Origin: Hellea balneolensis DSM 19091
GTDB lineage: Bacteria; Pseudomonadota; Alphaproteobacteria; Caulobacterales; Maricaulaceae
Assembly (NCBI RefSeq): GCF_000428525.1
Contig: NZ_AUAC01000002.1
Span: 806,001-870,000 of the forward strand
Direction of reading: 5' to 3'
DNA length: 64,000 nt
Below, piece by piece: positions 27,569-36,466 of the stretch. The position numbers were made by a program, and so were the translations under genes. The notes beneath the pieces are model-generated. The model was given only the letters and a program-made list of their open reading frames with translations. It did no database searches and had not been told where the DNA came from. The number at the start of each line of letters is the position of its first letter. Positions within the stretch are counted from its first letter, which is position 1.

Positions 27569-28569
27569 TTCTCAAGGATCACCCTGTAACGGGCTTTTCC
27601 TTCTTTAAGATGAGCTATGGCTTTATTTATATCGCTCATGGGAAAATAATCGACCATCGGTTTGATGTTGTGACGCACACAAAATTCCAACATTTTAGAC
27701 ACCATGTGCGGCGCGCCCGTATCAGAACCACCAACGGATTTTCCGCCCGCTATCAACTGCCCCGCAGATATGCCCATGGGTTCACCAACCATACCGACGG
27801 TTATCAACCGGCCCTCGGGCGCAAGAGCGCTCATATAGCGGTGCCATGGTAAGGTCACATTGACCGTCGAAAGCACCATATCAAAATTGCCCCGCAGAGC
27901 CTTGAGCGCATCTTGATCTTTCGAGTTCACGACATGATGCGCGCCTAACTCTCTAAGCTCCGCCTCTTTATCCATACTGGTCGTAAACGCCGTGACTTCG
28001 CAGCCCCAAGCTCTAGCAAATTGAACGGCCAGATGCCCAAGCCCGCCAATCCCGACAATACCAATGCGGTCAGTCGGTTTCAGATCATGATCCATCATAG
28101 GCGCAAAGACCGTAATACCCCCGCAAAAGAGCGGCCCTGCAGATCGGGCATCCATTCCGTCAGGAAGGGGTACGGCCCAAATATCCTGCACACGCATTCG
28201 GTCCGCAAATCCGCCATGGCCGCGAATAGTTGTAACGCCTTTTGTGCAGCGCTGATGACTGCCCGACAAGCAGGGCGAGCAATGCAAGCAGCTTTCGGAA
28301 TTCCAGCCGACTCCGACCATTTGCCCGACTTTTAAATTCTTCACATGACTACCACTGGCCGTAATTTTTCCTACAGCTTCATGACCAGCAATGAGGGGAT
28401 ATGAGCTAGCGCGCCAATCATTATCAATCATAGACAAATCGGAATGACAAACCCCGCAGGCCTCTACCGCTATTTCAACTTGATTATGCGCGAGATCTCC
28501 GGGGTCATACTCATAGGGCTGTAGGTCTGCTCCCGCTTCCATCGCGGCATAGGCTTTAATATCTGGCAT
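27565..28569 (-). CDS. Zinc-dependent alcohol dehydrogenase
   Basis: Medium-chain NAD(P)-dependent alcohol/aldehyde dehydrogenase (334 aa). The catalytic zinc site starts with CGVCHSDL (Cys about 38) and the GHE of AGHEAVGKI. The structural zinc loop has four Cys (CLHCSPCLSGSHQRC) and the coenzyme-binding fold has GIGGLGHLAVQFA. The profile resembles the CAD/YahK/Ahr group that reduces a wide range of aldehydes. It stands alone, convergent with the SDR gene. Confidence 0.92.
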   Translation of the reverse strand: MPDIKAYAAMEAGADLQPYEYDPGDLAHNQVEIAVEACGVCHSDLSMIDNDWRASSYPLIAGHEAVGKITASGSHVKNLKVGQMVGVGWNSESCLHCSPCLSGSHQRCTKGVTTIRGHGGFADRMRVQDIWAVPLPDGMDARSAGPLFCGGITVFAPMMDHDLKPTDRIGIVGIGGLGHLAVQFARAWGCEVTAFTTSMDKEAELRELGAHHVVNSKDQDALKALRGNFDMVLSTVNVTLPWHRYMSALAPEGRLITVGMVGEPMGISAGQLIAGGKSVGGSDTGAPHMVSKMLEFCVRHNIKPMVDYFPMSDINKAIAHLKEGKARYRVILEN

Positions 28570-28701
28570 GATTTTTCCTTTTTGTTTTTATCTCCTATTC
28601 AACCCTCAATGACCAGAAAGGTTTCATCTTTTTAAGGCTTAAATCTTGCAAGCCGCGGAGAGATAAAACTATATAAGCTCGTAACCTCATGGAGATATGT
28701 G

Positions 28702-29529
28702 ATGAGACGCTTGACCCCTTTTTTACTCGCTGCCATTTTGTCAGTATCAGCTTGTAATGAGGCCCCTGAGACGCCCGAAACGCCGAGTTCATTATCTAAC
28801 AACTATCCTATCGCGCTACAAAAAATTGCGGAAGGCGTCTGGGTCCACACGTCAAATTATACGGTTCCTGGACGCAAACCCATACCGTCTAACGGTTTAA
28901 TTGTAGAAGATGGTGACAACCTAATCATGGTTGATACGGCCTGGGGTGAAAAGGCTACAGAATCTCTTCTGGAAACTATTAAATCAGAGATTGGAAAGCC
29001 TGTTACAAAACTCATTATCACGCATCACCACTTGGATAAAATTTCAGGTGTGGACCTCATGGAGTTTGCTGGTGCCGAAGTGTTTACCCACCCCCTTACT
29101 CCCGTCAAAGCCGCCAATGCGGGGTATCCCGTTCCCAATACATCCGTCGCCGCGCTGAAAGACGCCAAATCCAGAACCAAAGTTGGCCCCGTGGAAATCG
29201 CTTATCCCGGTGCAGCTCACGCGCAAGAAAACCTTATTGTTTATGTGTCCTCCGAAAAGATTCTATATAGTGGCTGCGCTGTAAAGGGGGCTGAGGCGAC
29301 TGCGCTCGGCAATCTGGAGGATGCTGACATTAAAGCGTGGCCCGCGACCTTAAACTGGGTGAAAGCGACATACCCTGAAACGCAAACTATCGTGCCCGGC
29401 CATGGCAAAGGCTCAGATTTGCGCTTAATTGACCGAACCCTCGCCATGATAGCCAAGAAGGTCAATGCGGAGAAAGACGCCCTTAAAGCTGCCGCGGAGA
29501 AAGAGAACGAAGCGCCCGCAAAGCCTTAA
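28702..29529 (+). CDS. Subclass B1 metallo-beta-lactamase-like lipoprotein
   Basis: Metallo-beta-lactamase-fold protein (275 aa from the ATG at 28702; GGAGA lies 6 nt upstream). It has a lipobox SVSAC (Cys18), then the fold with the complete subclass B1 metal set: His108, His110 and Asp112 in HHHLDK, His173 in GAAHAQEN, Cys192 in SGCAVK and His234 in PGHG. B1 substrate-binding residues are also present: Lys195, and Asn204 in ALGNLEDAD. The segments SNGLIV and VDTAW are as I recall them in NDM-1, which is likewise a lipoprotein. The activity is inferred; it could hydrolyse another substrate. Its 3' end overlaps the convergent glycosyltransferase gene by 47 bp. Confidence 0.85.
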   Translation: MRRLTPFLLAAILSVSACNEAPETPETPSSLSNNYPIALQKIAEGVWVHTSNYTVPGRKPIPSNGLIVEDGDNLIMVDTAWGEKATESLLETIKSEIGKPVTKLIITHHHLDKISGVDLMEFAGAEVFTHPLTPVKAANAGYPVPNTSVAALKDAKSRTKVGPVEIAYPGAAHAQENLIVYVSSEKILYSGCAVKGAEATALGNLEDADIKAWPATLNWVKATYPETQTIVPGHGKGSDLRLIDRTLAMIAKKVNAEKDALKAAAEKENEAPAKP

Positions 29530-30067
29530 GATCATCAACGTCAATTAAGGTCCGTAAGTGTTTAACAGATCCGTCAATATTCGCCTCAACATCGCTGAGT
29601 GTATCTTCATGTGACCAACGCACATTATCGAAAATAGTTGGTTTTACAGGCCCATTCATACCCATGAGCCAAAATCCACCATCATCCGCAGGACCAAAAA
29701 CGGCTGAGTGTTTTTTGAGGGCATCAAACCCATCCGCTATATCTGATGACATCACTTGCGGACAATCGGTTCCAATCACAACGACAGGGCCTCGCCCGTT
29801 GAAAGCCGCTAAGAGTCTTGGCGAAAGAGAACCGCTAGCCTGAGGGTGTTGAGGCACGCCGTCCCATTCAGGCACCTTCCCAATAGCGCGTTTGGGTGTT
29901 GCCATGACAATCGTGTCCCAACGCGGGTCTTGCACTTGCCGTATAACCTTGGAGAGCATAGCGCGGTAAAGGCGATGCGCATGAACCTTGCCAATATCTG
30001 CTGCCAAGCGTGTTTTAGCTTTGCCCATGGCAGGCGCTTTCGCAAAAATATAAAGGCGAGGTCTCAT
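29483..30067 (-). CDS. DUF2064/TIGR04282 family glycosyltransferase-like protein
   Basis: A 194-aa protein of the DUF2064 family (TIGR04282), nucleotidyl- or glycosyltransferase-like. Motifs are FAKAPAMGKAKTRLA at the N-terminus and IGTDCPQVMSSDI (the metal-binding DxD-type region) near residues 98-110, then FGPADDGGFWLMG. TIGR04282/TIGR04283 pairs are annotated as arsenosugar biosynthesis proteins; the real substrate here is unknown. It overlaps its partner gene by 4 bp upstream, and at the 3' end its coding sequence overlaps the metallo-beta-lactamase-like gene by 47 bp. Confidence 0.85.
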   Translation of the reverse strand: MRPRLYIFAKAPAMGKAKTRLAADIGKVHAHRLYRAMLSKVIRQVQDPRWDTIVMATPKRAIGKVPEWDGVPQHPQASGSLSPRLLAAFNGRGPVVVIGTDCPQVMSSDIADGFDALKKHSAVFGPADDGGFWLMGMNGPVKPTIFDNVRWSHEDTLSDVEANIDGSVKHLRTLIDVDDLKALRALRSLSPRQL

Positions 30068-30741
30068 GAACCGTTCCGATAACGTTGTGCCAAAGCTTCG
30101 GCGGACTCACCTTGCCGATAAGCCTTGAGGAGCTTTAAATTCTTACGCCCTCTCACCCATATACCATCTTGTGTATATTTAGAGATATCAACATGGATAT
30201 GACTCTTGAGGGGCCGTAGAGCCGTGCGGGTGAATTTTTTCTTTATAGCGTCAATAATTGCAACGTCTTCAAACAAACTTTGCTCAGGATATCCGCCGAC
30301 CGCATCGTACATTTTTTTTGAAATCAGAAGCCCTTGATCGCCGTAAGGCAAGCCCCACCATTGGCAGCGCATGCCGACCCAGAAACTCATAAAGCGCGGC
30401 CAGAAGCCTTTAGCATTTGCGCGGTATCTAAAGTAACCGACAGCATTTGGGTGCTTTGCGATATGGTGCTCAACATCTTGCTCCCAACTATCGGGAAGAC
30501 GGTTATCGGCATGAAGAAAAAGGAGCCAATCTGCATCTGCGCAATACCGCGCCCCCAAGGCCAGTTGTTGACCCCGCCCTTTTGCGCCAGCCGCAATGAC
30601 TGCCCTTTTTACAGCGACTTTTAGAGTGTCGTCTGTTGAGCCGCCATCGGCCACAACAATGCGGTTCGCCCCATCCAACTGCGCAAGAACATTAGAGAGG
30701 TCATCGGCCGCGTTTCGCGTGGGTATGATAACGCACAACAT
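30064..30741 (-). CDS. Glycosyltransferase family 2, TIGR04283-like
   Basis: Family 2 (GT-A) glycosyltransferase of 225 aa. It opens with VIIPTRNAADDLSNVL, has the IVVADGGSTDDTLKVA segment and the DWLLFLHADNRLP motif (DxD-like LHADN), followed by the GDQGLLISKKMYDAVGGY acceptor-side region typical of TIGR04283 members. It is the first gene of the pair with the DUF2064 gene (4-bp overlap). It is preceded by a strong intrinsic terminator of the gene upstream. Confidence 0.87.
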   Translation of the reverse strand: MLCVIIPTRNAADDLSNVLAQLDGANRIVVADGGSTDDTLKVAVKRAVIAAGAKGRGQQLALGARYCADADWLLFLHADNRLPDSWEQDVEHHIAKHPNAVGYFRYRANAKGFWPRFMSFWVGMRCQWWGLPYGDQGLLISKKMYDAVGGYPEQSLFEDVAIIDAIKKKFTRTALRPLKSHIHVDISKYTQDGIWVRGRKNLKLLKAYRQGESAEALAQRYRNGS

Positions 30742-30776
30742 GCTCCCTTAGACCCCGCACATAACGACAGGGCAAT

Positions 30777-30804
30777 AAAAAACCCGGCCTTAAAGCCGGG
30801 TTTT
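30777..30804 (-). terminator. Intrinsic terminator
   Basis: A perfect 10-bp stem (AAAACCCGGC/GCCGGGTTTT) with a CTTAAA loop and a run of T on the minus strand, 22 bp after the stop of the 30826 gene. It separates that gene from the glycosyltransferase pair. Confidence 0.85.
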
Positions 30805-30825
30805 CGTAAACAAATATGTGAAAGG

Positions 30826-31200
30826 TTAATTAGACTCTTCCATCATAGCATCCGCACCGTCCATGACAGCTTCAGTGCCTTCGACCTCAACTGGTTCAAC
30901 AGGCATTGTAGCTTCAGGCTTTGGCGGAGCCGGCACTAATGTAATTTTACAAAATGTGCCGTTAGACAATGTATCGCCATTACATTCGCTGACGCCGAGT
31001 TGTTGCCCATCATAAGCTTCGTTGTCACGATACTCTTCCGGACGGATTTGTACGAGGCAAACAGTTGCGCCCTGCACGTTAAAGACTTCTCCACCTTCAT
31101 AATCGCAATCAGCCGCAGATGAGACCTGCGCGAAGGCCGGAGCCGCAAAAGCTGCGACGGTCAATGCGGCAGCGGTAGCTGCCAAACGTAATTTACCCAT
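30826..31200 (-). CDS. Small secreted protein of unknown function
   Basis: A 124-aa exported protein. The signal peptide spans residues 1-24 (cleavage after AFA, mature QVSSAADCDYEGG). The mature part has four Cys (CDYEGG, CLVQ, CNGD, FCKI), a likely two-disulfide globular domain, and a Pro/Glu-rich C-terminal tail (about residues 90-124). It resembles no family I can name. It is a single-gene unit: a terminator follows it, and rnhB is divergent upstream. Confidence 0.7.
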   Translation of the reverse strand: MGKLRLAATAAALTVAAFAAPAFAQVSSAADCDYEGGEVFNVQGATVCLVQIRPEEYRDNEAYDGQQLGVSECNGDTLSNGTFCKITLVPAPPKPEATMPVEPVEVEGTEAVMDGADAMMEESN

Positions 31201-31302
31201 GGTTCACTCCAATATTTCCATTTACGGTCTTTTATCAGACCGGGTTTGCCCTAAAAAGCCCTAATAGCATTAAAAATGCAGGATTCGGGCCACAGGATTA
31301 AG

Positions 31303-31908
31303 ATGTCAAAATTCACTCCCGATTTTTCTTTCGAGCGCCAATGTTTCGGCCCGGTTTGCGGCGTTGACGAAGCCGGACGCGGTCCGCTGGCTGGCCCTGT
31401 TGTGGCCGCTGCGGTCTTATTGACGCCAGCCAGAATCCCGGAAGGTCTGAATGACAGTAAGGCCTTATCCCCCAAACAACGTGAACTCTTGCTGAACGCG
31501 ATAGAGAAAAATGCACTTATTGGCATAGGTATTTCAGAGCCTGAGGAAATTGATCGCGTCAATATATTGGGCGCAACCCTTATCGCGATGCAGCGGGCGG
31601 TTTTAGCGCTCCCATCCCTGCCCGACATGGCCTTAATTGATGGAAATAAACTCCCCGATTTGCCGTGTAAGGCGCAAGCTATCGTGAAAGGCGACTCGCG
31701 CAGCCTCTCTATCGCAGCGGCGTCCATAGTGGCCAAAGTCACGCGGGACAGACTGATGGTTGAGGCGGATGCGCGTTATCCCGGATATGGATTGGCAGGA
31801 CATAAAGGTTACCCCACCAAGGCCCATATCGAAGCTGTCAAAACGCTAGGCCCATCCCCCATACATCGCCGCAGCTTTAAGCCTGTGCGTTTGGCGAGGG
31901 TAAAATAA
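31303..31908 (+). CDS. rnhB: Ribonuclease HII
   Basis: Endonuclease that cleaves RNA in RNA:DNA hybrids and removes misincorporated ribonucleotides. The 201-aa form starts at 31303, where AGGA lies 5 nt upstream; an in-frame ATG at 31276 has no such site. Catalytic motifs are [11 protein letters not shown] (Asp and Glu of the active site), LIDGNKLP, and the [12 protein letters not shown] segment before the final Asp. It ends five bases before a convergent gene. Confidence 0.95.
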   Translation: MSKFTPDFSFERQCFGPVCGVDEAGRGPLAGPVVAAAVLLTPARIPEGLNDSKALSPKQRELLLNAIEKNALIGIGISEPEEIDRVNILGATLIAMQRAVLALPSLPDMALIDGNKLPDLPCKAQAIVKGDSRSLSIAAASIVAKVTRDRLMVEADARYPGYGLAGHKGYPTKAHIEAVKTLGPSPIHRRSFKPVRLARVK

Positions 31909-31913
31909 TCGTT

Positions 31914-32474
31914 TTACATCCCATTTCTTCGCATGAGATACCTGATGACAATAGCAAATGTGATAAATAGTCCACCGATAATCAATCCCCAAATACGAAG
32001 GTTATAAGACGCACTCTCTTCCTTTTCGATGGCCGTTTTACGTTCATCACCAGATATGAATTGGCGTTTATTTTCCATCGGATCAATTTTAAAATTAAAC
32101 GCCTCGGCAAGGTCTTCCAGTCCTTTGACCTCGACATTAGCGGTTGTTTGGCCTTCTGAAAATCCGTGCCATTTAAAGCAGGCAAAAATAAAACGGCCAA
32201 TATCCGGGGACACTCGCATTTGCGGCGGGATATAACCGCTTGAACGCCCCGTTCTTTTTCGTTTTTCTTTTTGTAAGACTTCTTTACGGCGGTAACCCTC
32301 CTCCATTTCAGTTATTAGCAAGTCATATAAATGCTGTTCAAATTCAGCTGTCTGAGTTTCAGGGGTTAGGCTTTTATCTGAAAAAATTGACTCCCAGTTT
32401 TCTCTAACGCGACGGCCAGCCTCATCTTCCAAGAGCATTTTTACAGCCCCAAGGCGCGTGCTTCCAGTTGTCAT
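31914..32474 (-). CDS. Tail-anchored hypothetical protein
   Basis: A 186-aa protein from the ATG at 32474, which has AAGGGGA about 6 nt upstream; the open frame extends further but would run into uvrB. It is charged and mostly helical over residues 1-155. A single hydrophobic span follows near the C-terminus (LRIWGLIIGGLFITFAIVI) with a basic tail (RYLMRRNGM), i.e. a tail-anchored topology. It is divergent from uvrB. No family or function is recognised. Confidence 0.6.
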   Translation of the reverse strand: MTTGSTRLGAVKMLLEDEAGRRVRENWESIFSDKSLTPETQTAEFEQHLYDLLITEMEEGYRRKEVLQKEKRKRTGRSSGYIPPQMRVSPDIGRFIFACFKWHGFSEGQTTANVEVKGLEDLAEAFNFKIDPMENKRQFISGDERKTAIEKEESASYNLRIWGLIIGGLFITFAIVIRYLMRRNGM

Positions 32475-32549
32475 CAAAATCCCCTTCCATTTAAGCTTCA
32501 TATTATCATATTGCTTGTATTCATTCCTGACCATACATAGTTTAATACC

Positions 32550-34676
32550 ATGGCGAATGTCACCCAAATCCATCCCAATAAAAACATGTCGATGTGGCAA
32601 CCCCATCGACCAGAGCGGCCTGAGAAATCGGAAGGTGGTAAACGTTTTCGTCTCGTCAGCGAATTTGAACCCAAAGGCGATCAACCCGCGGCGATTAAAG
32701 AGCTTTGCGAAGGGCTCAATTCTATAGACCGCGACCAAGTTCTGCTCGGCGTGACGGGGTCAGGTAAGACCTTTACCATGGCGAAAGTAATCGAACAGAC
32801 CCAGCGCCCTGCCTTGATCATGGCGCCCAATAAAACACTCGCGGCGCAACTTTACTCTGAGTTTAAAAGCTTTTTCCCCGATAATGCGGTAGAATATTTC
32901 GTCTCTTATTATGATTATTATCAGCCCGAAGCCTATGTTCCGCGCACCGATACATTTATCGAAAAAGACAGCTCGGTAAATGAACAAATTGACCGCCTGC
33001 GCCATGCGGCTACGCGCGCTATATTAGAACGGGATGATTGTATCATCGTGGCTTCAGTGTCCTGTATTTACGGTATTGGTTCTGTTGAAACCTATACAGC
33101 CATGACAATTGATCTGCATAAAGGCCAAAATATCGACCCACGCGAATTGATGGCGCAACTCGTGCAACTACAATATTCGCGTAATGACTTAGCTTTTCAG
33201 CGCGGAACATTTCGTGTGCGCGGCGACACAGTTGAACTCTTCCCGGCCCATTATGATGACACGGCGTGGCGCTTTGATTTCTTCGGTGATGAAATCGATA
33301 CCATAACCGCCTTTGATCCACTCACAGGAAAGCGCATCAGGGATATAGAGTCGGTACGGGTTTATGCCAATTCACATTATGTGACCCCGCGTCCAACGGT
33401 TCAATCCGCCATGAAAGGCATTAAAGCAGAATTGAAACAGCGATTGGCTCAGTTTGAATCTGAAGGAAAATTACTCGAAGCCCAACGCATCGCCCAGCGC
33501 ACAGAATTTGATTTAGAAATGATGGCCGCGCAGGGATTTTGCACGGGCATTGAAAACTATTCGCGTTACCTTACAGGCCGTAAACCCGGCGAGCCGCCGC
33601 CCACACTTTTCGAATACCTCCCCGAAAATGCGCTCCTCTTTACCGATGAAAGCCATGTCACAGTCCCACAAATTGGCGCGATGAGCAAAGGTGATGCAAA
33701 CCGTAAAGGTACGCTATCTGAACATGGCTTTCGTTTGCCCAGCTGTATTGATAACCGTCCGCTGAAATTTGAGGAATGGGATGCGATGCGGCCCCAAACC
33801 GTGCATGTCTCAGCGACACCCGGTAATTGGGAAATGGAGCGCACAGGCGGCGTCTTCGTAGAGCAAGTCATTCGGCCTACCGGGCTTATCGATCCACCCG
33901 TAGAAATTCGACCTGTATCATTAGATGGCGCGAGCCAAGTTGATGATGTCATTGACGAAGTGCGTAATGTCGCGGCGCGAGGGTATCGCTCGCTCGTCAC
34001 CACTCTCACAAAGAAAATGGCGGAAGACCTTACAGAATATATGCATGATCAAGGCATTCGCGTGCGTTACATGCATAGTGATATCGACACGCTGGAACGT
34101 ATCGACATTATCCGCGATCTACGGCTCGGAAAATTTGATGTGCTGATCGGAATTAACTTGCTTCGCGAAGGTCTCGATATTCCAGAATGTGCTTTTGTTG
34201 GCATTTTGGATGCCGATAAGGAAGGCTTCCTGCGCAGCGAAACCTCATTAGTCCAAACCATTGGCCGCGCCGCGCGGAACAGCGAAGCCAATGTCGTGCT
34301 CTATGCTGACCGTGTCACAGGTTCCATGCAGCGCGCGATGGATGAAACAGATCGCCGCCGCGCCCGCCAAGTCGCGCATAATGAACTACACGGCATAACA
34401 CCCAAAACCGTCCTACGCGGCGTCGCCGATATGGTCGGCGATAGCGAAGACGCGCAAAAAATCAAAGACAATGCCGACCGCTACACCCCAAGCGGCCAGC
34501 TCAAAAAGAAATATCTCGAAGCCGCAGAAGACCAAGCCGAATTTGTCGGCGGAGATAACATTATTACGGTTCTGGCAGATTTAGAGAAGCGTATGTTCGA
34601 AGCCGCCGAGAATTTAGAATTTGAGGAAGCTGCGCGGTTGAGGGATGAGATGCAGCGGTTGAAAGGGACAGAGTGA
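32550..34676 (+). CDS. uvrB: UvrABC excision nuclease subunit B
   Basis: Damage-verifying helicase-like subunit of nucleotide excision repair (708 aa). It has Walker [11 protein letters not shown] near residues 69-78, the damage-probing beta-hairpin around [20 protein letters not shown], the DESHVT motif, the C-terminal helicase motif RTIGRAARN and a terminal UVR domain ([15 protein letters not shown]) that binds UvrC. The N-terminal about 40 residues before the core are slightly extended. The following lipoprotein gene overlaps its stop by 4 bp. Confidence 0.98.
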   Translation: MANVTQIHPNKNMSMWQPHRPERPEKSEGGKRFRLVSEFEPKGDQPAAIKELCEGLNSIDRDQVLLGVTGSGKTFTMAKVIEQTQRPALIMAPNKTLAAQLYSEFKSFFPDNAVEYFVSYYDYYQPEAYVPRTDTFIEKDSSVNEQIDRLRHAATRAILERDDCIIVASVSCIYGIGSVETYTAMTIDLHKGQNIDPRELMAQLVQLQYSRNDLAFQRGTFRVRGDTVELFPAHYDDTAWRFDFFGDEIDTITAFDPLTGKRIRDIESVRVYANSHYVTPRPTVQSAMKGIKAELKQRLAQFESEGKLLEAQRIAQRTEFDLEMMAAQGFCTGIENYSRYLTGRKPGEPPPTLFEYLPENALLFTDESHVTVPQIGAMSKGDANRKGTLSEHGFRLPSCIDNRPLKFEEWDAMRPQTVHVSATPGNWEMERTGGVFVEQVIRPTGLIDPPVEIRPVSLDGASQVDDVIDEVRNVAARGYRSLVTTLTKKMAEDLTEYMHDQGIRVRYMHSDIDTLERIDIIRDLRLGKFDVLIGINLLREGLDIPECAFVGILDADKEGFLRSETSLVQTIGRAARNSEANVVLYADRVTGSMQRAMDETDRRRARQVAHNELHGITPKTVLRGVADMVGDSEDAQKIKDNADRYTPSGQLKKKYLEAAEDQAEFVGGDNIITVLADLEKRMFEAAENLEFEEAARLRDEMQRLKGTE

Positions 34677-35047
34677 AGATTAGTAACGTTATAGTCTTAA
34701 TTAGTCTCTGCTTTCTATTCAGCGGATGTGAACAGAAAACATCCAAAGAGATTGATGATAAGGCGCGAGTAAATGAAAGTTTCAATTCGGCAAAACAACT
34801 AGAACCACCTCAAAAAAATGATGTAATTTATATTGAGCTCTCAAATGAAAACGAATTAATTCTGAACGAGAAAATATATAATATCCCCAAAATCAAAACG
34901 TTTTTGAAAGAAAACAAAGATGATTTGCCAATCGAGAAAGCTATCATTCATGTTTCAGAGTCTTCTTTTGAGGACTTAGCTTACAAACTAGCATCAGATT
35001 TAGAGCTTATAACCGGCAAGCGCGTTTGGGTCGTTTCTACATATTAA
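34673..35047 (+). CDS. Small lipoprotein, AT-rich, ExbD-like
   Basis: A 124-aa product starting at a GTG that overlaps the uvrB stop. It has a signal and lipobox (LFSGC, Cys19), then a Lys/Asn/Glu-rich body. The pattern [18 protein letters not shown], then [14 protein letters not shown], resembles the periplasmic domain of ExbD/TolR proteins (strand-turn-strand, then helix). No ExbB or ExbD motor partner is here, so a transport role is doubtful. Base composition is strongly AT-rich compared with uvrB, which suggests acquisition. Confidence 0.6.
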   Translation: MKISNVIVLISLCFLFSGCEQKTSKEIDDKARVNESFNSAKQLEPPQKNDVIYIELSNENELILNEKIYNIPKIKTFLKENKDDLPIEKAIIHVSESSFEDLAYKLASDLELITGKRVWVVSTY

Positions 35048-35115
35048 GTAAATGAGAACTCAAACGCGCCAAATGTCCGCACTACAAACCTTATCCTAGA
35101 TAAGCCTATGTCACT

Positions 35116-35135
35116 ACCCCTGCCTACGCAGGGGT
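35116..35135. repeat. Palindromic repeat, copy 1
   Basis: ACCCCTGC and GCAGGGGT around a CTAC loop form a perfect 8-bp hairpin, followed by GAGCGGGG. It is the first of three related units around the GIY-YIG gene; consensus CCCTGCCTRCGCAGGGRTGA. Confidence 0.75.
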
Positions 35136-35207
35136 GAGCGGGGTTTGAGGTTAGTTTGTCCTGACAAGGCTCAGTTAAATACCAACCACCTTCCCTCCTT
35201 TCCGCTC

Positions 35208-35227
35208 ATCCCTGCGCAGGCAGGGAT
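35208..35227. repeat. Palindromic repeat, copy 2 (inverted)
   Basis: ATCCCTGC/GCAGGGAT around GCAG. Read on the minus strand it matches copies 1 and 3, including the flanking GAGCGGA. Copies 1 and 2 therefore face each other upstream of the GIY-YIG gene. Confidence 0.75.
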
Positions 35228-35272
35228 TAGGACTTAGTTGATTTTGAGTTCACACTTAGTTATGTTCACATA

Positions 35273-35689
35273 ATGTTCTATACCTATATCATTACGAACC
35301 GCTACAAGGGGAAGCTCTACACAGGTCACACAGAAGACCTCGTACAGCGCATGGAACAACATCGTTACAAAATATTTCCCGGTTATGCAGCAAAGCATCA
35401 TTGCCAGTACTTACTCTTGTATGAAGAACATGAATCCCGTGATGCAGCCTTTAAACGTGAGCGCCGTATTAAGAAATGGAAACGAGACTGGAAATTAAAT
35501 CTTATCGAATCTTCCAATCCCGAATGGCTCGATATTATGGCCTGTCCCACTTGGCCTCTGCCAGAGGGTGATTTATTCGACGATTTACGTGCAAAGGCCT
35601 ATCATGAGGCTCGAATACCTATTGGAAAGCCGCCTCATATTTGCCGCACTAAATTGGATATGTCCCTACCCCTGCCTGCGCAGGGATGA
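35273..35689 (+). CDS. GIY-YIG domain protein
   Basis: A 138-aa putative endonuclease of the GIY-YIG superfamily, YhbQ/Slx1-N-like subgroup. The catalytic core begins FYTYIITNRYKGKLYTGHT (modified GIY and YIG tyrosines) and continues to a basic KRERRIKKWKRDWK helix, with the family metal-binding Glu/Asn region after it. The C-terminal tail (LPLPAQG) is translated from repeat copy 3, whose internal TGA is the stop, so the gene end has been captured by the repeat. Two more repeats lie just upstream. No known restriction or mobile partner is nearby. Confidence 0.85.
   Translation: MFYTYIITNRYKGKLYTGHTEDLVQRMEQHRYKIFPGYAAKHHCQYLLLYEEHESRDAAFKRERRIKKWKRDWKLNLIESSNPEWLDIMACPTWPLPEGDLFDDLRAKAYHEARIPIGKPPHICRTKLDMSLPLPAQG
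35670..35685. repeat. Palindromic repeat, copy 3 (overlaps GIY-YIG stop)
   Basis: CCCTGC/GCAGGG around CTGC, with flanking TGAGCGGACA as in the other copies. It supplies the last codons and the stop of the GIY-YIG gene. Confidence 0.75.
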
Positions 35690-35710
35690 GCGGACATAAG
35701 GAAAGAGGGC

Positions 35711-36463
35711 TTAAACCAACCCCTTATCCGTTCCGCATACCTTATCCCAGAACCTAAAATACAGCCCATAATTCCCTTTGAATTTCGTGTGGTGGAGATT
35801 GTGGTGGCTGGCCGTGATAATATGTCGGCCCCACCACCCTTTCACCCATTTGTCTGGATAGACTTCCCAACCCGCGTGATTGAAGACCGCATTTATCGTC
35901 ATAATCATCAGGAGCGCTAACGCTGTGCCAACATGGATAGGAATGAAGAGTGCCATGACAGGGAGGAGCCAAGCCGCGCTGATGGCCTCTATCGCGTCAA
36001 AAGAAAAGCTCGCCCAAGGGGTAGGCTGGACGGAGCGGTGATGGCCTTCGTGTGTCCATTTAAATAATTTGCGGTGATGCATGATGCGGTGCGTCCAATA
36101 AAACCATGTGTCCTGCGCGAAGAGATAGATAAAGGCGCTGACGAAAATCCAACCCCATCCGCCAACACCTTCGGGCATTCCCGCATACATCGACGTACTG
36201 CCGGCTTTCCACATTTCCAAAACAATGGCAGCGGGCGCGGCATAGATAAAGGCGGAGATAGTTGAGAGCTTGATTTCATTGCGGATTGTCAAAGCCGTCG
36301 GCTCACGTTTTGACAAACGCCGCGCCCTAACTTTATAAGCCGGCCGCTTCCACAGCGCCCAATGGATAGGCCAAACAATCAAAAAATAGCGGGCAATAAT
36401 AATTGCGGTAAACGCAATATACGTCACGAGCGTTTGTCCAAGCGGTATAGGCCAACCTTCCAT
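35711..36463 (-). CDS. Sterol desaturase/fatty acid hydroxylase family protein
   Basis: Membrane di-iron oxygenase of the fatty-acid hydroxylase superfamily (250 aa, about four spans). The His clusters expected of the diiron centre are seen: HRIMHH (about residues 125-130), HEGHH (about 138-142) and HHNLHH (near 220-225). Family members hydroxylate or desaturate sterols, carotenoids or lipids; the exact substrate is unknown. It follows glpD by 3 bp on the same strand, so it is likely co-transcribed with it. Confidence 0.9.
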   Translation of the reverse strand: MEGWPIPLGQTLVTYIAFTAIIIARYFLIVWPIHWALWKRPAYKVRARRLSKREPTALTIRNEIKLSTISAFIYAAPAAIVLEMWKAGSTSMYAGMPEGVGGWGWIFVSAFIYLFAQDTWFYWTHRIMHHRKLFKWTHEGHHRSVQPTPWASFSFDAIEAISAAWLLPVMALFIPIHVGTALALLMIMTINAVFNHAGWEVYPDKWVKGWWGRHIITASHHNLHHTKFKGNYGLYFRFWDKVCGTDKGLV

Positions 36464-36466
36464 AGG

